From an uncultured Paracoccaceae bacterium (GTDB taxonomy: Bacteria; Pseudomonadota; Alphaproteobacteria; Rhodobacterales; Rhodobacteraceae), in NCBI GenBank assembly GCA_945952025.1, contig CAMFGW010000004.1, positions 62,001 through 126,000 on the forward strand: a stretch of DNA of 64,000 bases, written 5' to 3'. How positions within the stretch are numbered: position 1 is the first letter of the stretch; the number at the start of each line of letters is the position of its first letter. A model generated the notes under the pieces. The model had not been told where the DNA came from. It made no database searches and was given only the letters and a program-made list of their open reading frames with translations. A program made the translations under genes and the position numbers. Below, piece after piece: positions 18,715 through 27,897 of the stretch.

Positions 18715-20168
18715 CGGTCGATCTCGTCGGCGATGAGGCCGATGCCCTCGGCGATCTTGCCGGGCGCGATCGAGCTGTAGGCCAGTCGGTAATGGTTGCT
18801 GAGCGCCCGCGCAGGGTCGAAGAAAAGCCGCCCCGGCTCGATCAGGACGCCGCGCGTCCTCAGCCGCTCGGCCAGCCGGTCGGTGTCGACGGCCCCGGGC
18901 GCGCGCATCCAGAAGGACGAGCCGCCGAACCCGTCGGCGCCCGCAGGCGTCAATCCCTGCGCCTGGATCGCGTCGGCCATGACCTGCCGGCGGCGGCGGT
19001 AGCTTTGTGCCATGCGGCTCATCAGGCTGTCGTAATGGCCAAGCGCCAGGAAATAGGCCGTGGTGCGCTGCAACTGGCCGGGCGGGTGGCGCAGGACGGC
19101 GGCCCGGAGCGCGCGCGCCTCGGCGATGAAGGGGGCGGAGCCGACCAGGTAGCCGAGCCTCAGCCCCGGAAAGAGCGATTTGGAGAAGGAGCCGACATAG
19201 ATCACCCGCCCGTCCTGATCGAGCGACTTCAGGGCCGGAAGTGCCGCGTTCTGGAAGGACATCTCGAATTCGTAATCGTCCTCGACCACGACGAAATCCT
19301 TCTCGGCCGCGCGGGCCAGAAGCGCGTGGCGGCGCGGCACGGGCATGGTGCAGTTGGTCGGGCTCTGATGGCTTGCGGTGGTGAAGACGACATGGGCGCC
19401 CGAGGGCACCGCCTCTGGCGGCAGGCCGTCGGCGTCCACGTCGACGAAGGCGCGGGCGGCGCCCGACAGGGCAAGGATGGGCCCGAGGCCGGGGTAGGAG
19501 GGGTTTTCCTGCACCGCAAGGCGCCCCGGGCCAAGAAGGACCGTCGCTGTCAGCCAGAGCGCGTTCTGCGCGCCCATGGTCAGAAGCACCTCTTCGGGCT
19601 GCGCGTCGATGCCCCGGCGGGGCAGGATGGTGCGCAGGATGTAGTCGATCAGCATCGGGTCGTCGCGGGTGTGGTAGTCCGCCGTCAGCGCGTCGAAGTC
19701 CCGTCGGCCAAGCGCCATCAGCGCGCAGGCCCGCCAGTTCTGGTGGTCGAAAAGGCTGGGGTCCGCCTGTCCGTAGATGAAGGGGTAGGGATAGCTCCGC
19801 CAGTCCTCGGGCTTGGCCAGCACCGGCTGCGAGGCGAGCCGAGTGCGGGTGAAGCGCGCCCAGTCGACCCGTTCCGGCCCCCGGACCGGCGCGCGGTCGA
19901 ACACGGGCGGGCGGGGGGCGGTGGCCGAGACATAGTAGCCCGACCGGCCGAGCGCGCCGAGGTAGTCGCCCGCCACCAGTTCGGTATAGGCCAGCGTCAC
20001 CGTGATCCGGCTGACGCCGAGGTGGGCGGCAAGCCCGCGGCTGGAGGGAAGCTTTTCGCCCGCCCGGTAGCGGCCCGTGCGGATACCGTCCGCGACCATC
20101 TGGCGGATGCGCTGCTGCAGCGTGCCGGGACCGGGCCGCAGGAAGAAGTTTTCGACCGGGATCGTCAT
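18705..20168 (-). CDS. tauR: TauR: MocR/GabR-family regulator (GntR wHTH plus PLP aminotransferase-like domain)
   Basis: N-terminal GntR wHTH (LQQRIRQMVADGIRTGRYRAGEKLPSSRGLAAHLGVSRITVTLAYTELVAGDYL) and C-terminal class I aminotransferase-like domain (VIYVGSFSKSLFPGLRLGYLVG); within the taurine cluster. Confidence 0.88.
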   Translation of the reverse strand: MTIPVENFFLRPGPGTLQQRIRQMVADGIRTGRYRAGEKLPSSRGLAAHLGVSRITVTLAYTELVAGDYLGALGRSGYYVSATAPRPPVFDRAPVRGPERVDWARFTRTRLASQPVLAKPEDWRSYPYPFIYGQADPSLFDHQNWRACALMALGRRDFDALTADYHTRDDPMLIDYILRTILPRRGIDAQPEEVLLTMGAQNALWLTATVLLGPGRLAVQENPSYPGLGPILALSGAARAFVDVDADGLPPEAVPSGAHVVFTTASHQSPTNCTMPVPRRHALLARAAEKDFVVVEDDYEFEMSFQNAALPALKSLDQDGRVIYVGSFSKSLFPGLRLGYLVGSAPFIAEARALRAAVLRHPPGQLQRTTAYFLALGHYDSLMSRMAQSYRRRRQVMADAIQAQGLTPAGADGFGGSSFWMRAPGAVDTDRLAERLRTRGVLIEPGRLFFDPARALSNHYRLAYSSIAPGKIAEGIGLIADEIDRWT

Positions 20169-20170
20169 CG

Positions 20171-20202
20171 CTGGCCCTATTCCGGCGGGGAACTGGACCT
20201 AT
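20171..20202 (+). promoter_or_regulatory. TauR-like box pair immediately upstream of tauR, in opposite orientation
   Basis: Plus strand CTGGCCCTAT (20171-20180) and CTGGACCTAT (20193-20202), 22 nt start-to-start. Confidence 0.6.
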
Positions 20203-20459
20203 CGAACGCGGGAAGCGACGCGGCGTCAAGGGGGGCGATTACAGGAGCGATCATGGCCGTCGTTCCGAGTTGGCGCAAAGTAGGGGGCCAAAGGCCTCGT
20301 TGTCGCCCAAACAGTCCTGCAATTGTGGTTGGAACATTGGCAGTGAAGCCGTTCGGAGGAGAGTTCACTGGGCCGTTCCTTGACACATGCCCGACCTGCC
20401 GCCGCACCTGCCGCCGAACGCGCGCGCCGGGGACCCGCGCTGGGCCACGGCAATCGCGT

Positions 20460-20479
20460 CCTACCGGCGCGCCGGTAGG
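20460..20479. repeat. 20-bp perfect palindrome in the tpa-tauR intergenic region
   Basis: CCTACCGGCGCGCCGGTAGG is identical to its reverse complement. Confidence 0.9.
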
Positions 20480-20511
20480 GCGGCGCCCTTCGACTTCTGG
20501 ACGCTGAAATC

Positions 20512-20562
20512 GCCCAAAAACTGAAAAGGCCCAGAAGCTGAAAAGATCCAGAAACTGCAAAG
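20512..20562. repeat. Degenerate 17-bp tandem repeat (3 units, possible 4th at 20495-20511)
   Basis: gcccaaaaactgaaaag / gcccagaagctgaaaag / atccagaaactgcaaag. Confidence 0.85.
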
Positions 20563-20584
20563 GCCCGGCAGCAACCTGCCGGAC
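20563..20584 (-). terminator. Possible terminator hairpin downstream of tpa
   Basis: CCGGCAG-caac-CTGCCGG stem 64-84 nt downstream of the tpa stop; minus-strand continuation is GGGCCTTTGCAGTTT, a weak T tract. Confidence 0.45.
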
Positions 20585-20647
20585 CTTCTGCGTCCTTGTT
20601 GGGCACATGATCCCGGGTGTCGCGGGGGGCAGCGCTCCCCGCCTTCT

Positions 20648-22027
20648 TCAGCTGCAGACCTTGGTCAGAGCCTTGTCCATGGCGTTGGTGATCGCGTCGA
20701 TGTCGTCGGGCGTGGCGATCAACGCGGGCGAGAGGCAGAGCGTGTTGTTCAGGCCGGGGATCGAGCGGTTGGTCATGCCGATGATGACGCCTTGCGCTGC
20801 GCATTCCGCGACGACCGCCGCGACGGTCTTTTCGGCCAGGGGCTCCTTCGTCTTGCGGTCGGCCACCAGTTCGGCGCCGCAGAAGAGGCCCTTGCCGCGC
20901 ACGTCGCCCACGACCTTGTGACGCTCCATCAGGCGGCCGAGGTTGCCCATCAGCCGCTCGCCCATGCGCGTCGTGTTGTCGAGAAGCCCCTCGTCCTCGA
21001 TGATGCGCATGTTTTCCAGCGCGGCGGCGGGGCCAGAGGTGCAGCCGCCGAAGGTCGAGATGTCGCGGAAGTAGCTCATGGGGTCCGCCGCGTCGGCCTT
21101 GAAATAGTCGAAGACGGCTTCGGTCGTGACGGTGCAGGAGATTGCCGCGTAGCCCGAGGCGACGCCCTTGGCCATGGTCACGATGTCGGGCTTGATGCCG
21201 AACTGCTGGTAGCCGAACCAGGTGCCGGTGCGGCCGAGCCCGCAAACGACCTCGTCGATATGCAGGAGGATGTCGTACTTCCGGCAGATTTCCTGCACCC
21301 GCTCCCAGTAGCCCTTCGGCGGCACGATCACGCCGCCGCCGGCCGTCACGGGTTCCAGGACGATGGCGCCGACGGTGTCCGGCCCTTCGCGCAGGATCAC
21401 CTCTTCGATGGCGTCGGCGGCGCGCTGGCCGTACTCCTCGACATCCCACTGCTTGCGGTATTCGAGGCAATGCGGGACCATGACGAAGCCGTCGGGGAAG
21501 GGGCCGTACTGCATCGCCCGTTCGGCCTGGCCGGAAGTCGCCAGCGTCGCGATGGTGGTGCCGTGGTAGTCACGCTCGCGGTAGAGGATCTTCCACTTCT
21601 TGCCGCCCTTGTGCTTGTGGGCGATCTGGCGGACCATCTTGTAGGCCTTCTCGTTCGCCTCGGAGCCCGAGTTCGAATAGTAGACCCGCGTCATGCCCGG
21701 CATCTTCGAGATCAGGCGCTCGGCGAATTTCGCGCCGGGGATCGAGCCCGCCGCACCGGCGAAATAGTTCATGCGCAGAAGCTGGTCGCGCACCACGTCG
21801 GCAATCGAGGCGCGGCCGTAGCCCACGTTCACGGTCCAGACACCGCCCGCGACCGCGTCGATATATTCCTTGCCGCGCGCGTCCCAGACCCGCATGCCCT
21901 TGCCTTCGACGATGACGCGGGGGTCGCCCGTCTCGAACGCCTTGTGCTGGGTCAGGTGGTGCCAGACATGCGCCTTGTCGGCGTCGATGACGGCCTGCAT
22001 GTCGTTCGGGCTGATGATCTGGTCCAT
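20648..22027 (-). CDS. tpa: Taurine--pyruvate aminotransferase
   Basis: MDQIISPNDMQAVIDADKAHVWHHLTQHKAFETGDPRVIVEGKGMRVWDARGKEYIDAVAGGVWTVNVGYGR; class III aminotransferase with Lys motif VTMAKGVASGY; adjacent to tauR/xsc. Confidence 0.92.
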   Translation of the reverse strand: MDQIISPNDMQAVIDADKAHVWHHLTQHKAFETGDPRVIVEGKGMRVWDARGKEYIDAVAGGVWTVNVGYGRASIADVVRDQLLRMNYFAGAAGSIPGAKFAERLISKMPGMTRVYYSNSGSEANEKAYKMVRQIAHKHKGGKKWKILYRERDYHGTTIATLATSGQAERAMQYGPFPDGFVMVPHCLEYRKQWDVEEYGQRAADAIEEVILREGPDTVGAIVLEPVTAGGGVIVPPKGYWERVQEICRKYDILLHIDEVVCGLGRTGTWFGYQQFGIKPDIVTMAKGVASGYAAISCTVTTEAVFDYFKADAADPMSYFRDISTFGGCTSGPAAALENMRIIEDEGLLDNTTRMGERLMGNLGRLMERHKVVGDVRGKGLFCGAELVADRKTKEPLAEKTVAAVVAECAAQGVIIGMTNRSIPGLNNTLCLSPALIATPDDIDAITNAMDKALTKVCS

Positions 22028-22128
22028 GGCGGCTTTCCGGAAATGGGGGCCGTGTGCGCGGCCGAAGGGGCGCGGGGCCGGACGGTCCGCGCGCATGGGT
22101 GGAAAATCCCACGAAAGGGGCGCTATCG

Positions 22129-22161
22129 TTAGGGCCAGTTCGGCGCTGGGCTTAGCGCCAG
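22129..22161 (-). promoter_or_regulatory. TauR-like box pair upstream of tpa
   Basis: Minus strand CTGGCGCTAA (22152-22161) and CTGGCCCTAA (22129-22138), 23 nt start-to-start, about 102 nt upstream of the tpa ATG. Confidence 0.65.
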
Positions 22162-22194
22162 ACGGAGAGGCGCCGGGGGGATTGGTGCCTTTGG

Positions 22195-22413
22195 CCGGGC
22201 CGGGCGGGATCAGGAAACGCTTTGCGTTTCCCCCGGCCGCGTGGGGGCGATTCCGCTGGACCGCTGATGTCCTGAGCTACGAAGGCCAGCGCCTGCCCCG
22301 GTGGGCGCGGAAGCGCCCGTCGATGGCGGGGCGGGCGCTGGCCGGTGGCTTTGGGCCATCGGCCGGGACAGGGGGAGAAGCCTTTGCATGGCAGGGTCAA
22401 CGGCCCCTACCAC
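22195..22413 (-). repeat. Structured intergenic repeat, copy R2
   Basis: Reverse complement shows the same module order; stem A TGGTAGGG/CCCTGCCA (G.U), last stem GGAAACGCAAAGCGTTTCC. Confidence 0.92.
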
Positions 22414-22428
22414 TCCGAGCCAACCGCC

Positions 22429-24090
22429 CTAGCTCCGATTGCTTAGCCGCGAGGCCAGAAGGTCGCCCCGGTCTGACAGGATGGGATAGGCGACCTGGGT
22501 GAAGGCGGTGTTGACCTGCTTGAGCGCCCTCAGCGTTTCCTGGTGGATGTTCGAGGTCTCGATCGTCTCGCTCTGGCCCTGGCGCAGCCGTTCGAGGTGC
22601 GAGTGCTGCAAGGACTGCTCGATGTCGCGCACATGGTCCTTTTCCTCGACCAGCGCGCGGGCGGCGTCGGGCGAATGGGTCATCAGCACGTTCAGGGCGG
22701 CCTGCGCGTTTGCAAGCACGCGGTCGTAGAAATCCGCCACCTCGCGCGCGCCGGTTTCGGAAAAGGCCACGCCTTCATGGTCGAGTTGCTGGGCGAGCGG
22801 CACCATGGTGCGTGACACGACCGTGCCGGCAGAATCAAGACTGACCGCCATTTCCGCAAGGTCGAGCGCCCGGCGGCCCACGCGATCATCGGCGCCGTCA
22901 GTCTTCAGGCCGGCGAGGTAGAGCTTGGTCTCAAGGTGCATATGCCCGACCTCGGCCTCGGCGCGACGGATCGCCTCGGCCGCCGTGTCGTCCCAGGACT
23001 TGTAAAGCGGCAGGATGGCGCGGAGCATGGTCTCGACCCGCTCGCCCATCGACAGGATCTCGCGCGCCGCACCGGCCAGCGCCCGGTCGGGCTGGTCCTT
23101 CGCCGCGGGATCCAGCGCGCTGACCCGGCCGAGCGTGGGTGCGGTCGGGGGCGGGGCGAGCAGCTTTACGGACAGGCGGGTCAGGGGGCCGGTGAAGGGC
23201 AGCGCCAGGACCAGAAGGCCTGCGTTGAACAGCAGGTGCACATGGATGATCTGGCGCGCAGGCGTCTGGCCGAGGGGCGCGAAAGACGGGTGCAGGACCG
23301 CGAGTGCCAGAAGCGCCAGGATCGCCCCGCCGCCCCGCACCAGAAGGTTCGCGAAGATGACGCGGCGCGCGGGCAGTTCAGCCCCGAGCGTCAGGATAAA
23401 GCCGATCATCGCGCCGCCGAAGTTCGCGCCAAGGACCATCGCGACGCCCGCCGGCACTGGCAGCACCCCGGCCGAGGCGAGCGTGACGAACAGAAGGACG
23501 GCCGCGACCGAGGAATGGACCGCCCAGGCGAACAGCGCGCCCAGGACGAAGGCCGTCACCGGGTCGCCGCCCAGGTAGGTCATCGCCGTGCTGAGGCCGG
23601 GCGCGTCGCGCAGGGGCTCGGTCGCCGCCCGGATCATGGTCAGCGCGACGAAGATCAGCGCAAGGCCGATCAGGACCCGCCCCGCCATCCGCCCCTCGCG
23701 GCTGGTCGAGCGCTGGAAGAGGCCGACGCCCGCGACCAGCAGCACCGGCACCAGCCAGTCGGCACGGGTCAAGAGGATCTGGGCGACGATGGCCGAGCCG
23801 AGGTCGGCGCCCAGAAGGACGGCAAATCCCGCGCTTGCGGCAAGGGTTCCGGCGGCGACGAAGTTGGCGGTCAGGATCGCAACGGCGGTCGAACTTTGCA
23901 GAAGGACCGCAGCGGCGGTGCCCGCCCCCGCCGCAAGCACCCGGTTTTCCGCCCCCCGACGCAGCCAGCGGCGCAAGGGCACGGCCCAGCCGCGCTCGAT
24001 CCCCGTCCGGACCAGCCGCACGGCCCAAAGCAGCAGCGCCGCCGCGCCGGCGATGTGCAGGATGAACAGCAACGGGGTGTTGTCGGACAC
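22429..24090 (-). CDS. Na/Pi cotransporter family protein with PhoU-like domain
   Basis: Repeated Na/Pi motif (LLQSSTAVAILTANFVAAG; SSVAAVLLFVTLASAG) and C-terminal PhoU-like helices; GTG start at 24090. Confidence 0.9.
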   Translation of the reverse strand: MSDNTPLLFILHIAGAAALLLWAVRLVRTGIERGWAVPLRRWLRRGAENRVLAAGAGTAAAVLLQSSTAVAILTANFVAAGTLAASAGFAVLLGADLGSAIVAQILLTRADWLVPVLLVAGVGLFQRSTSREGRMAGRVLIGLALIFVALTMIRAATEPLRDAPGLSTAMTYLGGDPVTAFVLGALFAWAVHSSVAAVLLFVTLASAGVLPVPAGVAMVLGANFGGAMIGFILTLGAELPARRVIFANLLVRGGGAILALLALAVLHPSFAPLGQTPARQIIHVHLLFNAGLLVLALPFTGPLTRLSVKLLAPPPTAPTLGRVSALDPAAKDQPDRALAGAAREILSMGERVETMLRAILPLYKSWDDTAAEAIRRAEAEVGHMHLETKLYLAGLKTDGADDRVGRRALDLAEMAVSLDSAGTVVSRTMVPLAQQLDHEGVAFSETGAREVADFYDRVLANAQAALNVLMTHSPDAARALVEEKDHVRDIEQSLQHSHLERLRQGQSETIETSNIHQETLRALKQVNTAFTQVAYPILSDRGDLLASRLSNRS

Positions 24091-24115
24091 GAGTCAGCCC
24101 CTTCAGGCGTGAAAA

Positions 24116-24137
24116 CTGTCATAAAACCGTCACAAAA
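24116..24137 (+). promoter_or_regulatory. Pho box (PhoB binding site) candidate
   Basis: CTGTCATAAAA CCGTCACAAAA, two 11-bp direct repeats matching the PhoB box pattern; 26 nt from the nptA-like GTG and in the nptA/potF-like divergent region. Confidence 0.72.
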
Positions 24138-24318
24138 CGTCCGCCGTTGCAATGGGCACGCGCGACCGGTCTGCGTGCTTTCACGCCAGAAAATGATCAA
24201 ACGCCACGTCGCCCTGTCACTTTTCCGTTGCGTGGTCGGCAGGCCATGCCGCACTCTGGTCCGCATGGGCGCGGGGCTGCGCCTGAACGGGATCGCACCA
24301 GGCGAGGGGAGAGCCGCT

Positions 24319-25473
24319 ATGAACCGACTTCTGATGACCACGACGCTTCTGGCCTTCACCGTCAGTTCGACGGCGGCCTTTGCGCAGATGACGGCAGTGG
24401 GCGAGGGCGAGGGCGCGCTGAACATCGTCGCCTGGCCCGGCTATGTCGAGCGCGGCGAGAGCGACAAGGCCTATGACTGGGTCACCAAGTTCGAGGCAGC
24501 GACGGGCTGCAAGGTCAACGTCAAGACCGCCAACACCTCGGACGAGATGGTGGCGCTGATGAACGAGGGCGGCTTCGACCTGGTGACGGCCTCGGGCGAC
24601 GCCTCGCTCAGGCTCATCGCCGGCAAGCGGGTCCAGCCGATCAATACCGACCTGATCCCCTCTTGGTCCAAGGTCGACAAGCGCCTGCAGGACGGTCCCT
24701 GGTTCACCGTCGACGGCCAGCATTACGGCGTGCCCTACCAGTGGGGCCCGAACGTGCTGATGTACAATACCAACGTCTTCAAGGAGGCGCCGAAGTCCTG
24801 GAACGTGGTGTTCGACGCGATGGACCTGCCCGACGGCAAGCCCAACAAGGGCCGGGTGCAGGCCTATGACGGTCCGATCTACATCGCCGATGCGGCACTT
24901 TACCTGATGAAGCACAAGCCCGAACTGGGCATCACCTCGCCCTACGAGCTGAACGAGGACCAGTACAAGGCCGCGCTCGACCTTCTGCGGGGCCAGCGCG
25001 AGCTGGTCAGCCGCTACTGGCATGACGCCATGATCCAGGTCGACGACTTCAAGAACGAGGGTGTCGTCGCCTCTGGGTCGTGGCCCTTCCAGGTCAACAT
25101 GCTGATCGCCGACAAGCAGCCCATCGCCTCGACCATCCCGGAAGAGGGCGCGACGGGCTGGGCCGACACGACGATGATGGAGGCGGATGCCGCCCATCCG
25201 AACTGCGCCTACAAGTGGATGGAGCATACGCTGTCGTCGAACCTGCAATCGGACCTGTCGGTCTGGTTCGGCTCTAACCCGGTGGTGCCCGAGGCCTGCA
25301 CCGACAAGTCGGGCATGCAGACCAAGGAAGGCTGCACGGCGAACGGCATGGATGATTTCGACAAGATCCGCTTCTGGACCACGCCGGTCGCCAACTGCGC
25401 GCAAGGGCAGGGGGCCTGCGTGCCCTACTACCGCTGGGTGTCGGACTATATCGGCGTGATCGGCGGGCGCTGA
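24319..25473 (+). CDS. ABC transporter substrate-binding protein (PotD/PotF type)
   Basis: Signal peptide MNRLLMTTTLLAFTVSSTAAFAQ followed by LNIVAWPGYVERG...; the tracked ORF is extended far upstream in error. Confidence 0.9.
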   Translation: MNRLLMTTTLLAFTVSSTAAFAQMTAVGEGEGALNIVAWPGYVERGESDKAYDWVTKFEAATGCKVNVKTANTSDEMVALMNEGGFDLVTASGDASLRLIAGKRVQPINTDLIPSWSKVDKRLQDGPWFTVDGQHYGVPYQWGPNVLMYNTNVFKEAPKSWNVVFDAMDLPDGKPNKGRVQAYDGPIYIADAALYLMKHKPELGITSPYELNEDQYKAALDLLRGQRELVSRYWHDAMIQVDDFKNEGVVASGSWPFQVNMLIADKQPIASTIPEEGATGWADTTMMEADAAHPNCAYKWMEHTLSSNLQSDLSVWFGSNPVVPEACTDKSGMQTKEGCTANGMDDFDKIRFWTTPVANCAQGQGACVPYYRWVSDYIGVIGGR

Positions 25474-25529
25474 AGCGAGCTGGGTGCGGGGCGGCCTGTC
25501 GGCTGCCCCTGGCGCCGCGGGAGGGGCAA

Positions 25530-25934
25530 TTGCAGGGCGAGGTGGATACTGACCTGATCCGTCAGGCGGCGGCAGTTGCCGTTCCGCGGGCGCTCGGTCC
25601 GACCGCCGGGGCGGCTTCGGTCGGCGCCGCCCTTCTGGCCGGGGACGGGCGGGTCTTCACGGGCGTCTGCCTCGACGCGGCCTGCGCGGTCGGCTTCTGC
25701 GCCGAACAGGCCGCGATCGGTGCCTTAGTGACGGCCGGCCTCAGCCGCATCGACATCATGGTTGCCGCCGACGGCACCGGGCGCGTGCTGCCGCCCTGCG
25801 GCCGTTGCCGGGAACTCACGCTGCAGATAAACCCCGCGAACCGGGCCACGCGCGTTCTTTTGCCCGGCGGCCGCGATGCCCGCCTGGGTGATCTGATGCC
25901 CGACAACTGGCTGGACGACAGGACAAAGACATGA
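25530..25934 (+). CDS. Cytidine deaminase-like / blasticidin deaminase-like protein
   Basis: Zinc deaminase motifs CAEQAAIGA and LPPCGRCREL in a 134-aa protein. Confidence 0.85.
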   Translation: MQGEVDTDLIRQAAAVAVPRALGPTAGAASVGAALLAGDGRVFTGVCLDAACAVGFCAEQAAIGALVTAGLSRIDIMVAADGTGRVLPPCGRCRELTLQINPANRATRVLLPGGRDARLGDLMPDNWLDDRTKT

Positions 25935-26941
25935 CCCCCGCCGTCGAATTTTCCCATGTCTCGCGCCTGTTCGGCACGGTGCGCGCCGTCGATGACGTGT
26001 CGCTGACCATTCCCGAGGGCGAGTTCTTCGCCATGCTGGGGCCGTCGGGGTCGGGCAAGACCACCTGCCTGAGGCTCATCTCGGGGTTCGAGTTGCCGAC
26101 GGGCGGAGAGATCCGCATCTTCGGCGCGCCCTCGGGCGACGTGCCGCCGAACCAGCGGCAGGTGAACACGGTCTTTCAGGACTATGCGCTCTTCCCGCAC
26201 ATGAGCGTGCGCGACAACGTGGCCTACGGGCCGATGGTCAAGGGCGTGCCCAAGGCCAAGCGCCATGCGCTGGCCGAAGAGATGCTGGCGCTGGTCCATC
26301 TGGACGGGTTCGGCGACCGCAAGCCCGCGCAATTGTCGGGCGGGCAGCGGCAGCGGGTGGCGCTGGCACGCGCGCTGGTGAACCAGCCGCGCGTCCTTCT
26401 GCTGGACGAGCCGCTGGGCGCCCTGGACCTGAAGCTGCGCGAGGCGATGCAGGACGAGTTGAAAAGCCTGCAGCAAAGGCTTGGAATCACGTTCGTTTTC
26501 GTCACCCACGACCAGGGCGAGGCGCTCAGCATGGCCGACCGGGTGGCGGTGTTCGACCAGGGCCGCATCATCCAGGTCGGCTCGCCGTCCGAGATATATG
26601 AGCGCCCCGCGACCCGCTTCGTCGCCGATTTCGTCGGCTCGTCGAACGTCCTGTCGCCCGCAGAGGCGCGCGCGCTTGGCGGCGCGGACCGCTGGGCGAG
26701 CCTCAGGCCAGAGGCGATCCGGCTGCTGCTGCCCCACGACCCCGCGGCGCGGCTTTCGGGCCGGGTCACGACCGTGCGCTATCTGGGCGCCGGCACTCGC
26801 ATCGGGATCGAGGTCGAGGGGCGGCCCGCGCGCGAGCTCGCGGTCCTGATCCCCGCCGGCCAGCCGGTGCCCGCGCCGGGCACCATGGTCGCCCTTGGCT
26901 GGGCCGACCCCGCGCTTCACCCGATGGAGGCGGCGGAATGA
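25931..26941 (+). CDS. ABC transporter ATP-binding protein (PotA type)
   Basis: Walker A GPSGSGKTT, signature LSGGQRQRVALARAL, Walker B LLLDEPLGALD, C-terminal TOBE-like region. Confidence 0.93.
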   Translation: MTPAVEFSHVSRLFGTVRAVDDVSLTIPEGEFFAMLGPSGSGKTTCLRLISGFELPTGGEIRIFGAPSGDVPPNQRQVNTVFQDYALFPHMSVRDNVAYGPMVKGVPKAKRHALAEEMLALVHLDGFGDRKPAQLSGGQRQRVALARALVNQPRVLLLDEPLGALDLKLREAMQDELKSLQQRLGITFVFVTHDQGEALSMADRVAVFDQGRIIQVGSPSEIYERPATRFVADFVGSSNVLSPAEARALGGADRWASLRPEAIRLLLPHDPAARLSGRVTTVRYLGAGTRIGIEVEGRPARELAVLIPAGQPVPAPGTMVALGWADPALHPMEAAE

Positions 26942-27897
26942 CCGACCCGGCTGCGTCCGGTTCTGCGCCCGGTTCGGCCCCTGGGGCGGGCCTGTCGGAA
27001 CGGCTGACCGCGCTGTTCTGGCGGCGCCCCGGCCTTCTGGTCGCGCTTCTCATCACGCCGCCGCTCCTCTGGCTCGGCGTGGTCTATATCGGCTCGCTCG
27101 CGGCCCTTCTCTGGCAGAGCTTCTATTCGATCGACGAGTTTTCCGGCGCGATCGTGAAGGAATTCACGCTCAAGACCTATGCCGAGCTTGGGCTGCAGCA
27201 GAACATCGACATCATCGTGCGCACGGTCCTGATGGCCGCTGCCGTCACCGTCGCCTCGGTCATCCTGGCCTTCCCCATCGCCTTCTTCGCCGCCCGCTAT
27301 GCGCGGGGCCGCTGGAAGGCCTTCTTCTACCTGGGGATCATGCTGCCGCTCTGGTCGTCCTACCTGGTCAAGGTCTACGCATGGAAACTGATCCTCGCGA
27401 AAGAGGGGATCGTGACCTGGGCTGCGAACGGCATCGGCGCGGGGCCGCTTCTGGACGGGGTGCTGGCCCTGCCGGTGATCGGCGGCGGCTCGCTCTCGAC
27501 CTCCTACATCGGGACGTTCCTCGTCTTCGTCTATGTCTGGCTGCCCTACATGATCCTGCCGATGCAGGCGGCGCTCGAGCGGGTGCCGACCTCGATGATC
27601 GAGGCGTCGGCGGACCTGGGCGCCGGGGGCCTCAGGACGCTTCGCAGCGTCATCCTGCCACTTGCAGCACCCGGCATCATCGCGGGGTCGATCTTCACCT
27701 TCTCGCTGACGCTTGGCGACTACATCATCCCCCAGATCATCGGCTCGTCGCGCTATTTCATCGGGCAGGCGGTCTACAGCTTGCAGGGCACCGCCGGGAA
27801 CGTGCCCCTTGCGGCGGCCTTCGCGGTGATCCCGATCGTCATCATGCTGGTCTACCTGACCATCGCGCGGCGCATGGGGGCCTTCGATGCGCTCTGA
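26938..27897 (+). CDS. ABC transporter permease (PotB type)
   Basis: Multi-TM, EAA loop [29 protein letters not shown]. Confidence 0.92.
   Translation: MTDPAASGSAPGSAPGAGLSERLTALFWRRPGLLVALLITPPLLWLGVVYIGSLAALLWQSFYSIDEFSGAIVKEFTLKTYAELGLQQNIDIIVRTVLMAAAVTVASVILAFPIAFFAARYARGRWKAFFYLGIMLPLWSSYLVKVYAWKLILAKEGIVTWAANGIGAGPLLDGVLALPVIGGGSLSTSYIGTFLVFVYVWLPYMILPMQAALERVPTSMIEASADLGAGGLRTLRSVILPLAAPGIIAGSIFTFSLTLGDYIIPQIIGSSRYFIGQAVYSLQGTAGNVPLAAAFAVIPIVIMLVYLTIARRMGAFDAL

Noticed and set aside
20226-21470. 414-aa minus ORF overlapping tpa
   Set aside because: Wrong frame within tpa (low-complexity R/G-rich), then intergenic sequence.
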